A DNA stretch of 64,000 bases from NCBI RefSeq assembly GCF_002575655.3, contig NC_053041.3, positions 376,943,054 through 377,007,053 of the forward strand, in the 5' to 3' direction. Both the position numbers and the translations under genes were made by a program. Positions 47,628 to 57,689 of the stretch are shown piece after piece. This stretch comes from Aegilops tauschii subsp. strangulata. Lineage: Eukaryota > Streptophyta > Magnoliopsida > Poales > Poaceae. The notes below the pieces were generated by a model. That model had not been told where the DNA came from and did not search any database. It was given only the letters and a program-made list of their open reading frames with translations. Position 1 is the first letter of the stretch, and the number at the start of each line of letters is the position of its first letter.

Positions 47628-49478
47628 CTATCCTCTGTTTCGGCCTATACCTTGCAGTTTGTTTCTTAAATACTTTGACTGTACTCTGTATTTCTCTTGC
47701 ATCCTTGGGAAGAATAGCATAGAACTCACCCTTATGCATAAAGGTGTACCTATTTGTTCATCCATGATGAAGAGCATTAACATCGTGCTGCCACGGACGC
47801 CCCAAAATAAGATGACAAACATGTAGTGGCATAACATCGCATTCCACTTTATCAACAGAAAAGGCACCTTCACCTTGTGCGTTACCTTCACTTTGCCCAC
47901 ATCATTTATCCACTTCATATAGTATGGTTTCGGGTGCTCCCATGTTGGCAAAGAAAGAGACTCTACCACATCCTTGCTAATCATGTTGCTAGCACTGCCG
48001 CCATCAATTATCAGTTTGCAAACCTCTCCCTTGATGGTACATGCAGTTTGAAAAATACTTCGCCATTGTCCTTGTTCAACAATGGTCTTGTCATCCCGCT
48101 GGACCTTATGTGCTAGCAAACTCTCCATATCAGGATCATCTTGAGGATAACATAGTATGGTATCACCATGACCTCTTTCAATTCCATCCTCTAACTTAGG
48201 CGTCTCATCTTCAGATTCTGAAATATATTCCACATCAACAAGTAAAACCCTTCGTTGATTGGAACATTCATGCTTCATGTGTCCACGTCCTCCACACTTG
48301 TGGCAAATAATATTATGATGATGAGATGAAGACGCATTAGATGAAACCTGAGAAATCTCCTTCGGCGCAGCCGCCACTTTGCTTTGTTCAATGCTTCCCG
48401 ACTTATAAGAAGGAGTCGGTTTAGCACTAAACCCACCATCAATAGGAGAAGAACCACGTCGCCCAATGTTGTAAGTTGGACGAGTCTCTGAAGCTTGCTT
48501 CTCCAATACCCAACGTTCAGCATGCTCCGCTTGATGAAGCAACTCATGGATATCATTATATTGCATTAAATCAACACGGTCGTGAATCTTTTCTTCTAAC
48601 CCCTCAAAGAAACGTACCATGGTCGCCTCCACAGACTCACACACAGCTGTACGGATCATCAAAACTTGCATCTCCTTATAGTACTCATCAACTGATTTCG
48701 TACCTTGCACTAGACGACGCAGTCTACTATGAAGCTGGCGAGTGTAGTAAGCAGGCACAAAACGTTCCCTCATGATTCGCTTCATGTCAGCCCATGTCGC
48801 TGGTCGCTCATGAGTACGGTTCTTATTATCCCACCATACAGGAGCATACTCTGTAAATTCCATAGATGCAACATGAATCTTCTTCTCTTCGGAGTAGTTG
48901 TGACCGTCAAAAATCTGATTTACGCGCATCTCCCACTCCAAATATTTTTCTGGGTCAGCACAACGTCCCGAGAATTCAGGTATGGTTATCTTGATTTGAC
49001 CCAAACCATCATCCTCGCGGCCACCATTGCCGCCATAGTCACGGTGCCGCCCAGCATGGCGGTGAGCCCCAGCATCATGTCGTGGTCGGTGAGGTAAGCC
49101 TCCACGGGCATCAGAATCCTCAGAAAAATCACCATCATCGTCGTTGTCGCGGCCACAACGTCGTGGTGGTGAGCGGGACTGTCGGGGTGTCACATCTCTC
49201 GCCTGAAGGCGCTGAACTGCTGCGGTGAGCCGATTAAGACTCTCAGTCACCACATGTAGACTATCAGTGCGCTGTCGGTCGCTGGCAGTCAAACGCTCAT
49301 TCAACCTGTCCTCGACGCCTACAATATTTGCAGACAATTCCTCAACCCTTGTCCCAAGCTTCTTGTTGGCTCCCTTGATCACCATCAGATGGATACGCAG
49401 ATCATCACTTATCTCCAAACCCTCTGGAAGCTCATCGACCTCCTCATGATCAGATTTGTCATGGTGCGAGTTCATCAT
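47628..49478 (-). CDS. gag: Gag with zinc knuckle and protease-like tail, frameshifted near its end
   Basis: This is a 616-residue frame. It has an N-terminal coiled-coil-like segment, an Arg/Asp/His-rich linker, and a capsid-type domain (about residues 175-315: WEMRVNQIFDGH, then VWWDNKNRTHERPATW and VDEYYKEMQ). The zinc knuckle CHKCGGRGHMKHEC lies at about 395-408, and an aspartic-protease segment LIIDGGSASNMISKDVVE at about 490. Near 47863 one base appears lost, because the next frame carries the usual protease ending (HVCHLILGRPWQHDV, then a TGA). The last about 75 residues are therefore out of frame. Gag itself is complete. The protein would assemble particles; enzymes must come from elsewhere. 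Confidence 0.8.
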   Translation of the reverse strand: MMNSHHDKSDHEEVDELPEGLEISDDLRIHLMVIKGANKKLGTRVEELSANIVGVEDRLNERLTASDRQRTDSLHVVTESLNRLTAAVQRLQARDVTPRQSRSPPRRCGRDNDDDGDFSEDSDARGGLPHRPRHDAGAHRHAGRHRDYGGNGGREDDGLGQIKITIPEFSGRCADPEKYLEWEMRVNQIFDGHNYSEEKKIHVASMEFTEYAPVWWDNKNRTHERPATWADMKRIMRERFVPAYYTRQLHSRLRRLVQGTKSVDEYYKEMQVLMIRTAVCESVEATMVRFFEGLEEKIHDRVDLMQYNDIHELLHQAEHAERWVLEKQASETRPTYNIGRRGSSPIDGGFSAKPTPSYKSGSIEQSKVAAAPKEISQVSSNASSSHHHNIICHKCGGRGHMKHECSNQRRVLLVDVEYISESEDETPKLEDGIERGHGDTILCYPQDDPDMESLLAHKVQRDDKTIVEQGQWRSIFQTACTIKGEVCKLIIDGGSASNMISKDVVESLSLPTWEHPKPYYMKWINDVGKVKVTHKVKVPFLLIKWNAMLCHYMFVILFWGVRGSTMLMLFIMDEQIGTPLCIRVSSMLFFPRMQEKYRVQSKYLRNKLQGIGRNRG

Positions 49479-49533
49479 CTTTCAAATAGTTGACTCAAAT
49501 AGCAAGAAAAAAATTGTACCGTGATCAACCTTG

Positions 49534-49547
49534 CTCTGAATACCACT
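49534..49547 (-). other. Primer-binding site of the gag-only element
   Basis: Read on the minus strand, TGGTATTCAGAGC begins 2 nt after the 5' LTR. It matches the initiator tRNA-Met complement TGGTATCAGAGC with one extra T. Confidence 0.7.
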
Positions 49548-50371
49548 TTATGCGACCTTCGACAGAAAATCGACGGCGCGAATAAATTCCCAATTGTTCA
49601 CGGTACAATGTCACCCGGAACGATGTGGCGCTCGCGATCTTTTAGATGCAATCACCACAAAAACAACACGCACACCTTGACGAAGAAGTACGTGAACGAT
49701 CCTTCAAGAATCAGCAGCAAATTAGAGACCGCGTCTTCAATCTCTCGCCCAAACACAAAGCAATAATAAAAGCTTCTCAACCAGTACACACGAAATAACT
49801 CGCCAAAGGAAGATACCCCGGCTTGTAGTCTCTGTTGGTCAACCAAAAAATAAGCTAAAACCTGATCTCCTAACGATCGATCCAAAAGGTATATATAGGA
49901 CACCGGCAAGCCAGTGGCCAAACCGTACCAGACTAGTACTCTAAATAAAATATCCTAACCGAATCCCTACACTTATTTAATTAATGATTAACAACCGGCC
50001 ACTAGGCACGGTAATCAGGCACGTAGGCCTTTAACCTCCTAACAAATACGTGTACCTCCTGGAGTCTTTGCTTGTAGTAGTATTTTCCTTGGAATGGCAC
50101 ATGGCGTCCCGAAGCATGGTTCCACCTCATGGTGTGGAAAAATCTCAAACGCCATCTTCCCAAACTGAAGTACAAAAGAATTTGTATGCTGGCTTCCAAA
50201 TTCATTAGATTTGGCACTAACTTCGCTACGAACATTAGCTGTTCGATTCACCGGACTTTCTGGTGAATATTTTGTGTCTCACTTTGTTGACGTAATGCCG
50301 GAACAATATACTTTGGTGTTTCGTGAGCAGCCTGCAAAGGATCATTTTGAAAATTAGGCATAGGCATATCA
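49548..50371 (-). repeat. 5' LTR of the gag-only element
   Basis: The LTR is 824 bp. The plus-strand start is TTATGCGACC where the other LTR has TGATGCGACC, so the terminal dinucleotide has mutated. It ends GGCATATCA. Confidence 0.92.
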
Positions 50372-50376
50372 CTGCT
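50372..50376. repeat. Target-site duplication CTGCT (right)
   Basis: This is the second copy of the duplication flanking 46781-50371. Confidence 0.93.
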
Positions 50377-52107
50377 GGTATCTTGCCGCTCGGAGCGTGG
50401 CTTCACGGCGGCGTTCCTCCCCCAGCACGAGGTCCATCCCCCGCATGGCGTCCTGCTGCGTCTCATCAAACGCCAGGACCCGCACGGAGCGATGCTTGCC
50501 CTCGTGAGGGAGAACCGCTTCTGCTCCATAGACGAGGAAGAACGGGGTCTCGCCTGTTGGCTTGGTGGCGGTGGTGCGGATGGACCACATCACAGACTGG
50601 AGCTCGTCATGCCAACCCCTGCCGCGGGCCTCGAGCTTCTTCTTGAAGGTCCTGGTCTTGAGGCCTCTCAAGACTTCCGCGTTGGCGCGTTCGGCCTGGC
50701 CATTGCTCCTGGTGCGCCACCGAAGCGTAGCAGATCTGCATTCCAAGGTTAGCGCAATATGTCTTGAAGAGATTACTAGTGAACTGCGATCCGTTGTCGG
50801 TGATGATGCGGTTGGGGACCCCGAACCGGCTCAGGAGACCCTTGACGAACTTGACCGCCGATCCGGTTGGGATGGTACGGACAGCTTCTACCTTCGCCCA
50901 TTTGATGAACTTGTCGATGGCGACGTAGAGGTAGCGGTAGCCCCCAAGCGCTCGAGGGAACGGGCCTAGGATATCCAGCCCCCAGACCGCGAATGGCCAC
51001 GAGAGCGGGATGGTCTGGAGGCCCTGAGCTGGCTGATGGATCTGCTTGGCGTGGAATTGGCAGGCCTCGCAGAACTTCACTAGCTCGGTCGCGTCGTTGA
51101 GTGTCGTAGGCCAGTAGAACCCGCTGCGGAACGCCTTGCCGATGAGGGTTCGTGATGACGAGTGGTGCCCGCAGTCTCCGCCGTGTATGTCAGCTAGCAA
51201 CTCGTTCCCCTGTTCCTTAGAGATGCATCGCAAGGAAACGTCAGCTGGCCGCTTCCTGTATAGCTCACCGTCCTGGATGCAGTACGCCGTAGCTTGTCGA
51301 GCCACGCGCTCCGCGTCCTCCTCTTTCTCCGGCAGCATCCCTTGCGTCAGGTATTCCTTGAACTCTTTGGTCCAGCACCCCTCCTGAGGCTCGAGCGCCA
51401 GGAGCAGGCGCGCTCCCGAGGTCGGGCCACAGGCCGGGGCTCCCGAGGTAGGTGGCTGGGGGAGTTCCTCCCGAGGCGGCGCTGGCCCCGAAGGCGGAGG
51501 TGCTGTCGAAGGCTTGAAGAGCCGCTCTTCGAAGACGCCAGGCTCTTGGGGCTGGCGCTTGGATGCCCTTTTGGCGATGTTGTCGGCCTCCTTGTTGGTG
51601 CCACGGGGCACGTGCTGTAACTCTAGGCCCAAGAACTGCTTTTCCATTTTACGTACCTCCGCGAGGTATGCCTCCATGTGCTCGTCCCTCGGCTAATATA
51701 CCTTGTTGGAGAAGTTGATGAGGAGCCGCGAGTCGCCCCTGACGGTGAGGCGCTTCACCCCCAGGGCCACCGCTGCCTTAAGGCCAGCGATGAGGCCTTC
51801 GTACTCTGCGATATTGTTGGAGACCTTCTCGCCCTGCTGGAAGAAGAGCTGCACGGTGTAGTAGAGCTTGTCCTGAGTGGGCGAGATGAGCACTGCTCCA
51901 GCTCCCGCGCCCTGGCGTGCGAACGCACCATCGAAATACATGACCCAGCCATCTGGTGCTTCACTTCCTGGCGAAAGGGATTGGTCCTCGCCTGCTTCAA
52001 GCCCCGGGGTGTCGGTCCATTCTGCCACGAAGTCGGCGAGCGCGGCTCCCTTGATGACCCTGGTTGCGTTGAACTCCAGCTGGAATGCTTGCAGCTCAAT
52101 GTTCCAT
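50377..52107 (-). pseudogene. Tat second RNase H and integrase, broken
   Basis: From the right: the archaeal-type RNase H (GWVMYFDGAFARQGAGAGAV, then NNIAEYEGLIAGL) is interrupted by a TAG at 51693-51695 and continues in frame (MEAYLAEVRKM, LQHVPRGTNKEADNIAKR). After a Pro/Ala-rich linker comes the integrase HHCC finger (HHSSSRTL...CEACQ). The catalytic core follows (WGLDILGPFP, RIITDNGSQFTSN). A frameshift near 50706 moves the catalytic Glu (SNGQAERANAEV) to another frame. The C-terminus is cut by the gag-only element at 50371. In function it would degrade the RNA strand and insert cDNA; this copy cannot. Confidence 0.9.
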
Positions 52108-53607
52108 TTAGCGACTCTTCCAGCAGCGTTGGGGCTCCTCGGTACCCTCTCTAGGGGTAGGCCGAGACGACCTTGATTGGGTGACCTTGAAGTAGTGACG
52201 CAGCTTACGCGAGGCCACCAAGAGCGCTAGCAAGAGCTTCTGAGGCATGGCGTACCGTGCCCTTGCATCCCGCAGCACCGTGCTGACGAAGTACACTGGG
52301 TGCTTGACGAGGGCGGGAGCGTCGATGGAGCATGCGTCTGCTGAAGGTTGGGTCGCCTCCTGAGGTGATGGGACCCCAAGAGCCTGGTCACTCATAGGGG
52401 CCTCTGCAGGCCCGAGAACGCCGTCTTGTTGGGCCTGATCATTCGCTGGCGTTGTCGCAGCCCTTGCGGTATCCTCTAGGTGCCGCACCGCCCTGGCCGG
52501 AGGTGCGGCACGGCGCGGCGGACTCTTGGCCTGGCGCTCTTCTCGTACCGCCACCAGTGCCGCGCTGGCAGAGTAGGGGGCGGCGGCAAGGTAAAGCACC
52601 AGGGGCTCGAGGGGGCAAGGCACCACCATCACCGGAGGGCTGGTCAGGTATCTCTTGAGGTCTTGAAACGCCAGGTCAGCCTCCGGGGTCCACTCGAACG
52701 GGCCCTTCTTCTTCATCAGCTTGAAGAATGGCAGGGCGCATTCCCCCAGCTTGGAGATGAAACGCTCTAGCGAGGTTACGCAGCCCGCAAGCTTCCGCAT
52801 CTCCTTGAGAGTTTGCGGTGGGCTCATGTCTTCTATCGCCTTGACCTTCTCCGGGTTAGCCTCGATCCCCATGTGGGACACAAGGAAGCCCAGCAGCTTG
52901 CTGGAGGGAACACCAAACACGCACTTCTCTGGGTTGAGCCGCAGGTCCACTTGGCGCAGGCTTGCGAAGGTCTCCTCCAGGTCCTGAATCAAAGTTCTCG
53001 CCTCCCAAGATTTTACCACGATGTCATCGACGTAGGCTTCAGCGTTCCTCCCGAGCTGCTGACCCAGGGCGATGTGCTTCAGCCGTTGGAAGGTCGCACC
53101 TGCGTTGCGCAATCCGAACGACATGTAAGTGTAGAAGTACACCCCACACGGGGTCAGGAAGGCCATCTTCTCCACATCCTCCACTACCATCTTGATCTGG
53201 TGGTATCCCGAGAACGCGTCCAGGAAGCATAGCAGGTCGCACTCGGCGGTGGAGTCGACAATCTGGTCGATGCGCGGAAGCGGGAACGGGTCTTGGGGGT
53301 AGGCCTTATTGAGGTTGTTGAAGTCGACACACATGCGCTCCTTCTCTCCTTTCTTCGGCACGACGATGGGGTTCGCCAGCCACTCCGGATACCGAACCTC
53401 GCGAATGGCACCTGCTGCCTCCAGCTTGCGGGTTTCCTGGATGATGAAGGACTGCTTCTCCGTGGACTGCCGCCGTGCCTTCTGCTTCACAGGGCGCACA
53501 TTGGGGCACACCTTCAAGTGATGCTCGATCACCCCCCCTGGGACCCCTACCAGCTGCTTTGGTTCCCAGGTGAACACCTCCTTGTTCGCGTGCTGGAATC
53601 TCACCAA
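52108..53607 (-). pseudogene. Tat reverse transcriptase and first RNase H
   Basis: A 499-residue open frame begins inside the polyprotein. RT motifs are in order: NPIVVPKKGEKERMCVDFNN, FLDAFSGYHQI, SFGLRNAGATFQRL, and the catalytic EAYVDDIVVKS. The RNase H-like segment follows, with PYSASAALVAVREERQ separated from HPVYFVSTVLRDARARY by a long Pro/Ala/Gln-rich insert. The end (after HYFKVTQ) is out of frame with the downstream WNIELQAFQLEF-type continuation, so a frameshift lies near 52150-52170. Apart from that the RT core looks intact. Confidence 0.9.
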
Positions 53608-53639
53608 GGCCTCCTCTTGGTCCGGGTCGAGGTTGGCAC

Positions 53640-54626
53640 CTATGGTGAAGGTGGCTCCTGAGGCCCATCTTCCTCGACCGGCACCTGCTTAGTTTCGGCC
53701 CAATCTTGAGTGAACAACTGCTTCTTCTTTGCTGGTGCGGCCTCCTTAGCTCCGGGGGTGGCCTCGTCGGCCGGGTGTGCCGCTGCTGCGGCTTTGAGGG
53801 CAAGCTTGAGCGCCGCCAGAGCCTCCTTAGTGTCTCCAGCTACGCTGAGGATGCCCTTGCTCCCCGGCATCTTCATGAGGTTGTAGGCCGGATGAGTTGC
53901 CGCCATAAGCTGAGCCAGAGCCGGGTACCCGAGGATGGCGTTGTATGCGAGGCCAATGCGGGTGATGTCGAAGTCGACGAGCTCGGTGTAGTAGTTGTCG
54001 TGGGTGCCGAAGGTCACAGGGAGGTGGATCTGCCCGAGGGGGTTGGCGTAGCCGCCACCGACCCCGGAGAAGGGCTTGCTGGGGCGGAGCCGCTCGAGTG
54101 GTACGTGAAGAAGGCTAAAAGCCTCCACGGAGAGCACCTTGAGGACGGCGCCGCCGTCGATGAGGTTCTTGGTGACAAGTATGTTGCAGATGGTAGGCGT
54201 GCAAAGCATTGGGAGCACGCCCGAGCCAACGGTGGTGATGGGGTGATCCCCCGAGTCGAAGGTGAGGTCGGCCTCGGGCGCCGCCCAACCCAGGGGAGCT
54301 CCTTGCTGCACGAAAGTGGCGCTGATCTGGCGAAAGAACTGCTTGGTGTGACGGCTCGAGGGCAGTGCTTGCGAGCCACCGAGGAGGGCTGCGATGGCGA
54401 GGGGCGCCGGTGCGGCGAAGCGCGCGACGAAGAGGCCGTGCAGCTCTTCCCAAGTGGCCACAGAGGACCCTGGCAGGGTGAGCAGCCAGGCGCACAGTGC
54501 ACCAACGAGGGCCATGGGAAACCAGTTGGCCATGACCTTGTCGTCGCCCCCAGCCTCCAGGACGGCTTCTTCATATGCCAGCAGGAAGGCCGACGGGTCC
54601 GCCGCGCCGTCGTAATGCAGCGGCAT
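53640..54626 (-). pseudogene. Tat gag-protease, internally deleted
   Basis: This is a 328-residue frame. Residues 1-85 are capsid-like (MPLHYDGAADPSAFLLAYEE, then TWEELHGLFVARF). The frame then jumps to the protease region (APEADLTFDSGDHPITT, NLIDGGAVLKVLSVEAF with the Asp-Gly-Gly active site). No zinc knuckle or central gag is present, so a large in-frame deletion is likely around residues 85-105. The C-terminus is Ala/Lys-rich and ends in a stop about 30 bp before the RT frame. Confidence 0.82.
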
Positions 54627-54810
54627 CTCCGGCTTGAACTTGGGCAGCCATTATACCCGCCGCAGGGCAGGGGTAAAAGCTCCTAGCCCCCTGGCGCCAT
54701 CGCGGGCATCCAACGTCCTAGCCAGAGGAGCAACGCCGGTCATGGGGAGAAAACGTGGAGGTGGTGGAGCGCGGATCGACGAAAGGAAAGCTTCAGCGCA
54801 CCCCCTACCT

Positions 54811-54829
54811 GGCGCGCCAAATGTCGGAT
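54811..54829 (-). other. Primer-binding site of the Tat element
   Basis: The minus strand reads TGGCGCGCCAGGTAGGGGG, 2 nt inside the 5' LTR. A TGG-initiated site of this kind is typical of plant Gypsy elements. The leader 54627-54810 shows no gene. Confidence 0.85.
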
Positions 54830-54831
54830 AT

Positions 54832-55691
54832 CGGGTTTCGGCAAAACCCTTAAGGTTCGAACACTGGGGTGCGCACGAAGATCTCTCGCTTCCCTAGCTC
54901 ACCGACTCACCACGATCTCAAGGCTCAGCACGTCGAACTCGAAGAACAAGGGACACAGGGTTTATACTAGTTCGGGCCACCGATGTGGTGTAATACCCTA
55001 CTCCAGTGTGGTGTGGTGGATTGCCTCGTAGGCTAAGGATGATCAAGTACAAGGGAAGAACAGCCTCCCGAGGAGAGGTGTTCTTGAACTCGGTGAGCTT
55101 GTGTGGCTGATGGTGATTTGGATCCTCCCCCCTTACTACGGTGGTGGCTAGTCCTATTTATAGAGGCCCGAGTCCTCTCCGCGATGTTAGGCAGGAAGGG
55201 ATCCCACAATGGCCAATTTGAAGGGGGACAACTAGTACAAGTTATCCTCACAAAAGGTGGTCTTCGCCTGCCAAAGGATCTGGTGGTGACGCTGTCGTGG
55301 GCTCCGCGATGACCTCCGTCCTGCCGTCCTGCTGGTCTTGGTCTCGTTGCACCTATATGGAAACCTTTGCCTGATGCCTCGGGACTCCTTGCCTGCGCTA
55401 GCCCCTTTAGCACCAAACAGGCAACGGGTACGCTGCGCCCGCTGGCGCCCGCCTGGCCTTGGTCGTCACGGCTCACGTCACGCGAACCTCACGAGGTGCC
55501 CCTCGCCTCGATCTCTCCACCCCTCGCGAGCCAGCCTAGTGAGTCCGCCCCTGATGAGGTCTTGTGTCGTCCGCCTCGCGAGGGTCTTGAGTGTTTGCTG
55601 GTGAATACGGGCCGTACCAGGCCGCTGCTGGAGCAACGCCATGGGCCGCAGGCAGGCAAGTCTAGGGACCCCCGTTCCCAGAACGCCGACA
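54832..55691 (-). repeat. 5' LTR of the Tat-type Gypsy element
   Basis: The LTR is 860 bp; the minus strand reads TGTCGGCGTTCTGGG...ATATCCGACA. TATAAATA lies on the minus strand at 55155-55162. Confidence 0.92.
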
Positions 55692-55696
55692 TTGCC
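55692..55696. repeat. Target-site duplication TTGCC (right)
   Basis: This is the second copy of the duplication flanking 39041-55691. Confidence 0.9.
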
Positions 55697-56135
55697 ATTG
55701 CACACGATATTAACAATTTTATCGTTTGCGTTATTGAATGCATCACACACGGTGCGTAGAAGAAACTGTGTGGCAAAGGCTGTCCATCACACACAGTTTT
55801 TATGTGGTAAACGTTTGCGCAAGGTGGCCTAACACAAACAGTTTTTAAGAGGATGTCATGTGTGCAGTAGAGATTGATCGCACACATAGTGGATCCTAGA
55901 AACGTTTCTGATCTCCACGTCTATCGCAGATGTTTCGCTTTCGTAAACCGTGTGTAGTGTAATCTGTAATTAATCCCTAATTTAAAAATCACATGTTTTG
56001 AATTTGAAAGTAGACAATCTCTTATTTCATATCGAACCATGTTTATTACAAATATAGGTTCAACCACCAATGCACAGGTATAGATACTGAAGAACTACAG
56101 AAGCACCAAGTAAGGAATGATGAACCACAGTTGTA
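55697..56135. other. Short-repeat-rich DNA flanking the Tat element
   Basis: This continues the CACACA/AAACGTTT-type repeats of 38650-39035 across the Tat insertion. The repeats fade after TGTGTAGTG at 55951-55959, which resembles a CACTA-type terminus, but no matching left end or 3-bp TSD was found. Downstream AT-rich DNA leads into the B3 pseudogene. Confidence 0.45.
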
Positions 56136-56660
56136 CTAAAGGCTATAAAGAGAGAGGCGAAAGACATTCTGGTTGCTGGAGAAGGTGAAGTGGAATGCGC
56201 ATATTGTGCCCTCCTCCATGCGTAATGCACGCACGACTCTAGGCCAACCCCTTGTGATGGCTGCCCGTCCATCCTTCACTGTCTTCATTACGACTTCTCG
56301 ATGTTCATTCTAGTCTAGATGAAATACTTTAACCTTCATTGTGTGTCCACCAATCATGTACTTTGTGAGGTAATCTATAGTGAACTGCTTCGGGAACCAC
56401 TGCGAACGAAAAAGATACAGACATTGTTGTCTAACAACTCATTATGGGAAGTAAAAAGAGAAGGCTGCAGAGTTTGTAGTTACCATCCTACAGCTCACTG
56501 TTGTGTTGGATAGAGCATAAACAAATAATTTTCTTGCCACCATTCGTATCTTTTTGCTAATAACCCTTCAGTTTCCTCACTTGATGCTTGTTCATTAATA
56601 TCTCATTGCCCCATACGCAAAAAGGGTCGATGCATGGGTCCTTGCCAAGGGCATATGTAC
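56136..56660 (-). pseudogene. B3-domain protein pseudogene, two exons
   Basis: Exon A (56660-56484) reads YALGKDPCIDPFCVWGNEIL and NKHQVRKLKGY, with two in-frame stops. An 84-nt GT...AG intron (56483-56400) joins it in phase to exon B (56399-56136). Exon B reads VVPKQFTIDYLTKYM, MKVKVFHLD-stop-NEHREVV, AAITRGWPRVVRALRMEEGT and CAFHFTF...VFRLSLYSL-stop. The pattern VP..F, K...W/stop, GW..V.., EGT.CAF.F, LYSL fits a plant B3 DNA-binding domain. The mid-exon TAG (56310-56312) sits where Trp is expected. Acceptor sites TTCGTTCGCAG and TTGCTTGTAG support the exon starts. More 5' exons may lie to the right. Confidence 0.65.
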
Positions 56661-57279
56661 CTACAAGCAACAAGTTAATATTAGAAGCTAACAAGTGTCC
56701 AGGCCGGGATCTATATGCACTACATTATGGAACGATGGGGGGAGTACAAGCCGAGGGATGAAGTTAACCTCGGCAGAAAATGGTGGCCACTCCCGTTGTT
56801 GTCCTGCATAAGTAGCGGAAAGGCATGATAAGTACAACAACCTTAACATCAAACAAATATAGAAAAGGTAAACAACATCATCTCCAAATGATAGCTTGAA
56901 TGTGTTGGTTTCAGCATGCTGTTAAAGCAGATATAAAATGAAAGGCAATGTTACCAACAGCAGGCTTAACAGCCATCAAATATTGCAATTCAAACTGGTA
57001 TTGTTGAAAATGAATAGAATATAGGTAATGCTTAAACATAACACTGGATAAATGTGTAAAACTGAAATAAAGGGCATGTGTTAACTACACCAGGAATAAC
57101 TGGAACCAAACATAGCCGTTCAAACTAGTATTGATGTAGTCGAGCGGCACAGTTCCGACTTGCACATAATGAACAACACATTGTGAATGACTGAAATAAA
57201 CAAGGCATAAATGACCAGTATAACAACCAAATATAGCCATTGAAAACTGGACAGAGTATCACTGCAACCAACCTAACAA
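56661..57279. other. Possible upstream part of the B3 pseudogene, otherwise unassigned
   Basis: On the minus strand a short coding-like stretch near 56815-56700 (REWPPFSAEVNFIPRLVLPP) follows an acceptor-like TATGCAG. It could be an earlier exon. The rest is AT-rich with no supported feature. Confidence 0.3.
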
Positions 57280-57689
57280 CACTACAAGAAATATGTCAAC
57301 TTATGACCTTCTGTCAGTGACCCTGGAAGAATTGGTCGTAAATCTACGATCATTTAAGACCAATTGGTCAAAAGCTGTTCGAGGGGCTCCAAACCCTAAA
57401 CCACAATGACCATTTTGGTCAGAAAGGTCACAATTTTCTTACACAAAATGGTCGTAAATTTATGAAGATGATTTACAATATTATTTCTTGTCAATTATGA
57501 CCAATTTAGATAGCCGTGGTTTCTACGATGATTTGATTTGGCATGACTTGGCATACACCTCAGCAATCTTGCCTACATGGCGTGTTTAGGTGTCATTCTC
57601 ACTTACATGTCACTATTTAGCACGTATTTGTTTTTCCTATTTGACAGGTGGGACCACCAAGGGCCTACATGTCAACAGTGGGCGGTGGA

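Larger units (their letters stand above)
46781..50371 (-). mobile_element. Gag-protease-only LTR retrotransposon (TR-GAG-like)
   Basis: The element is 3591 bp: LTRs 46781-47605 and 49548-50371 (825 and 824 bp), internal 1.94 kb. On the minus strand it runs LTR TGATATG...GCATCA (mutated to GCATAA in the 5' copy), a primer-binding site, one gag-protease ORF, a purine tract AAGGGAGAGAGGA, and the 3' LTR. No RT, RNase H or integrase is present and there is no room for them. It is flanked by a perfect TSD, so it did transpose, presumably using another element's enzymes. Confidence 0.92.
39041..55691 (-). mobile_element. Tat-type Ty3/Gypsy element with two nested insertions
   Basis: The element spans 16.65 kb, of which about 8.25 kb is inserts and their duplicated target sites. 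LTRs lie at 39041-39942 (3' LTR) and 54832-55691 (5' LTR); the TSD is TTGCC. On the minus strand the order is primer-binding site, gag-protease, RT, RNase H, a second RNase H, integrase, long 3' region, polypurine tract. The extra archaeal-type RNase H and an antisense ORF in the 3' region are features of the Tat lineage (for example RIRE2, Grande, Retand). All coding regions carry breaks, so the element is not autonomous. Confidence 0.92.

Noticed and set aside
38651..55959. A complete CACTA element with CACTGG at 38651 and TAGTG at 55959, holding the Tat insertion
   Set aside because: The two ends are not convincing inverted repeats, and the flanking 3-bp sequences (CAT and TAA) do not match.
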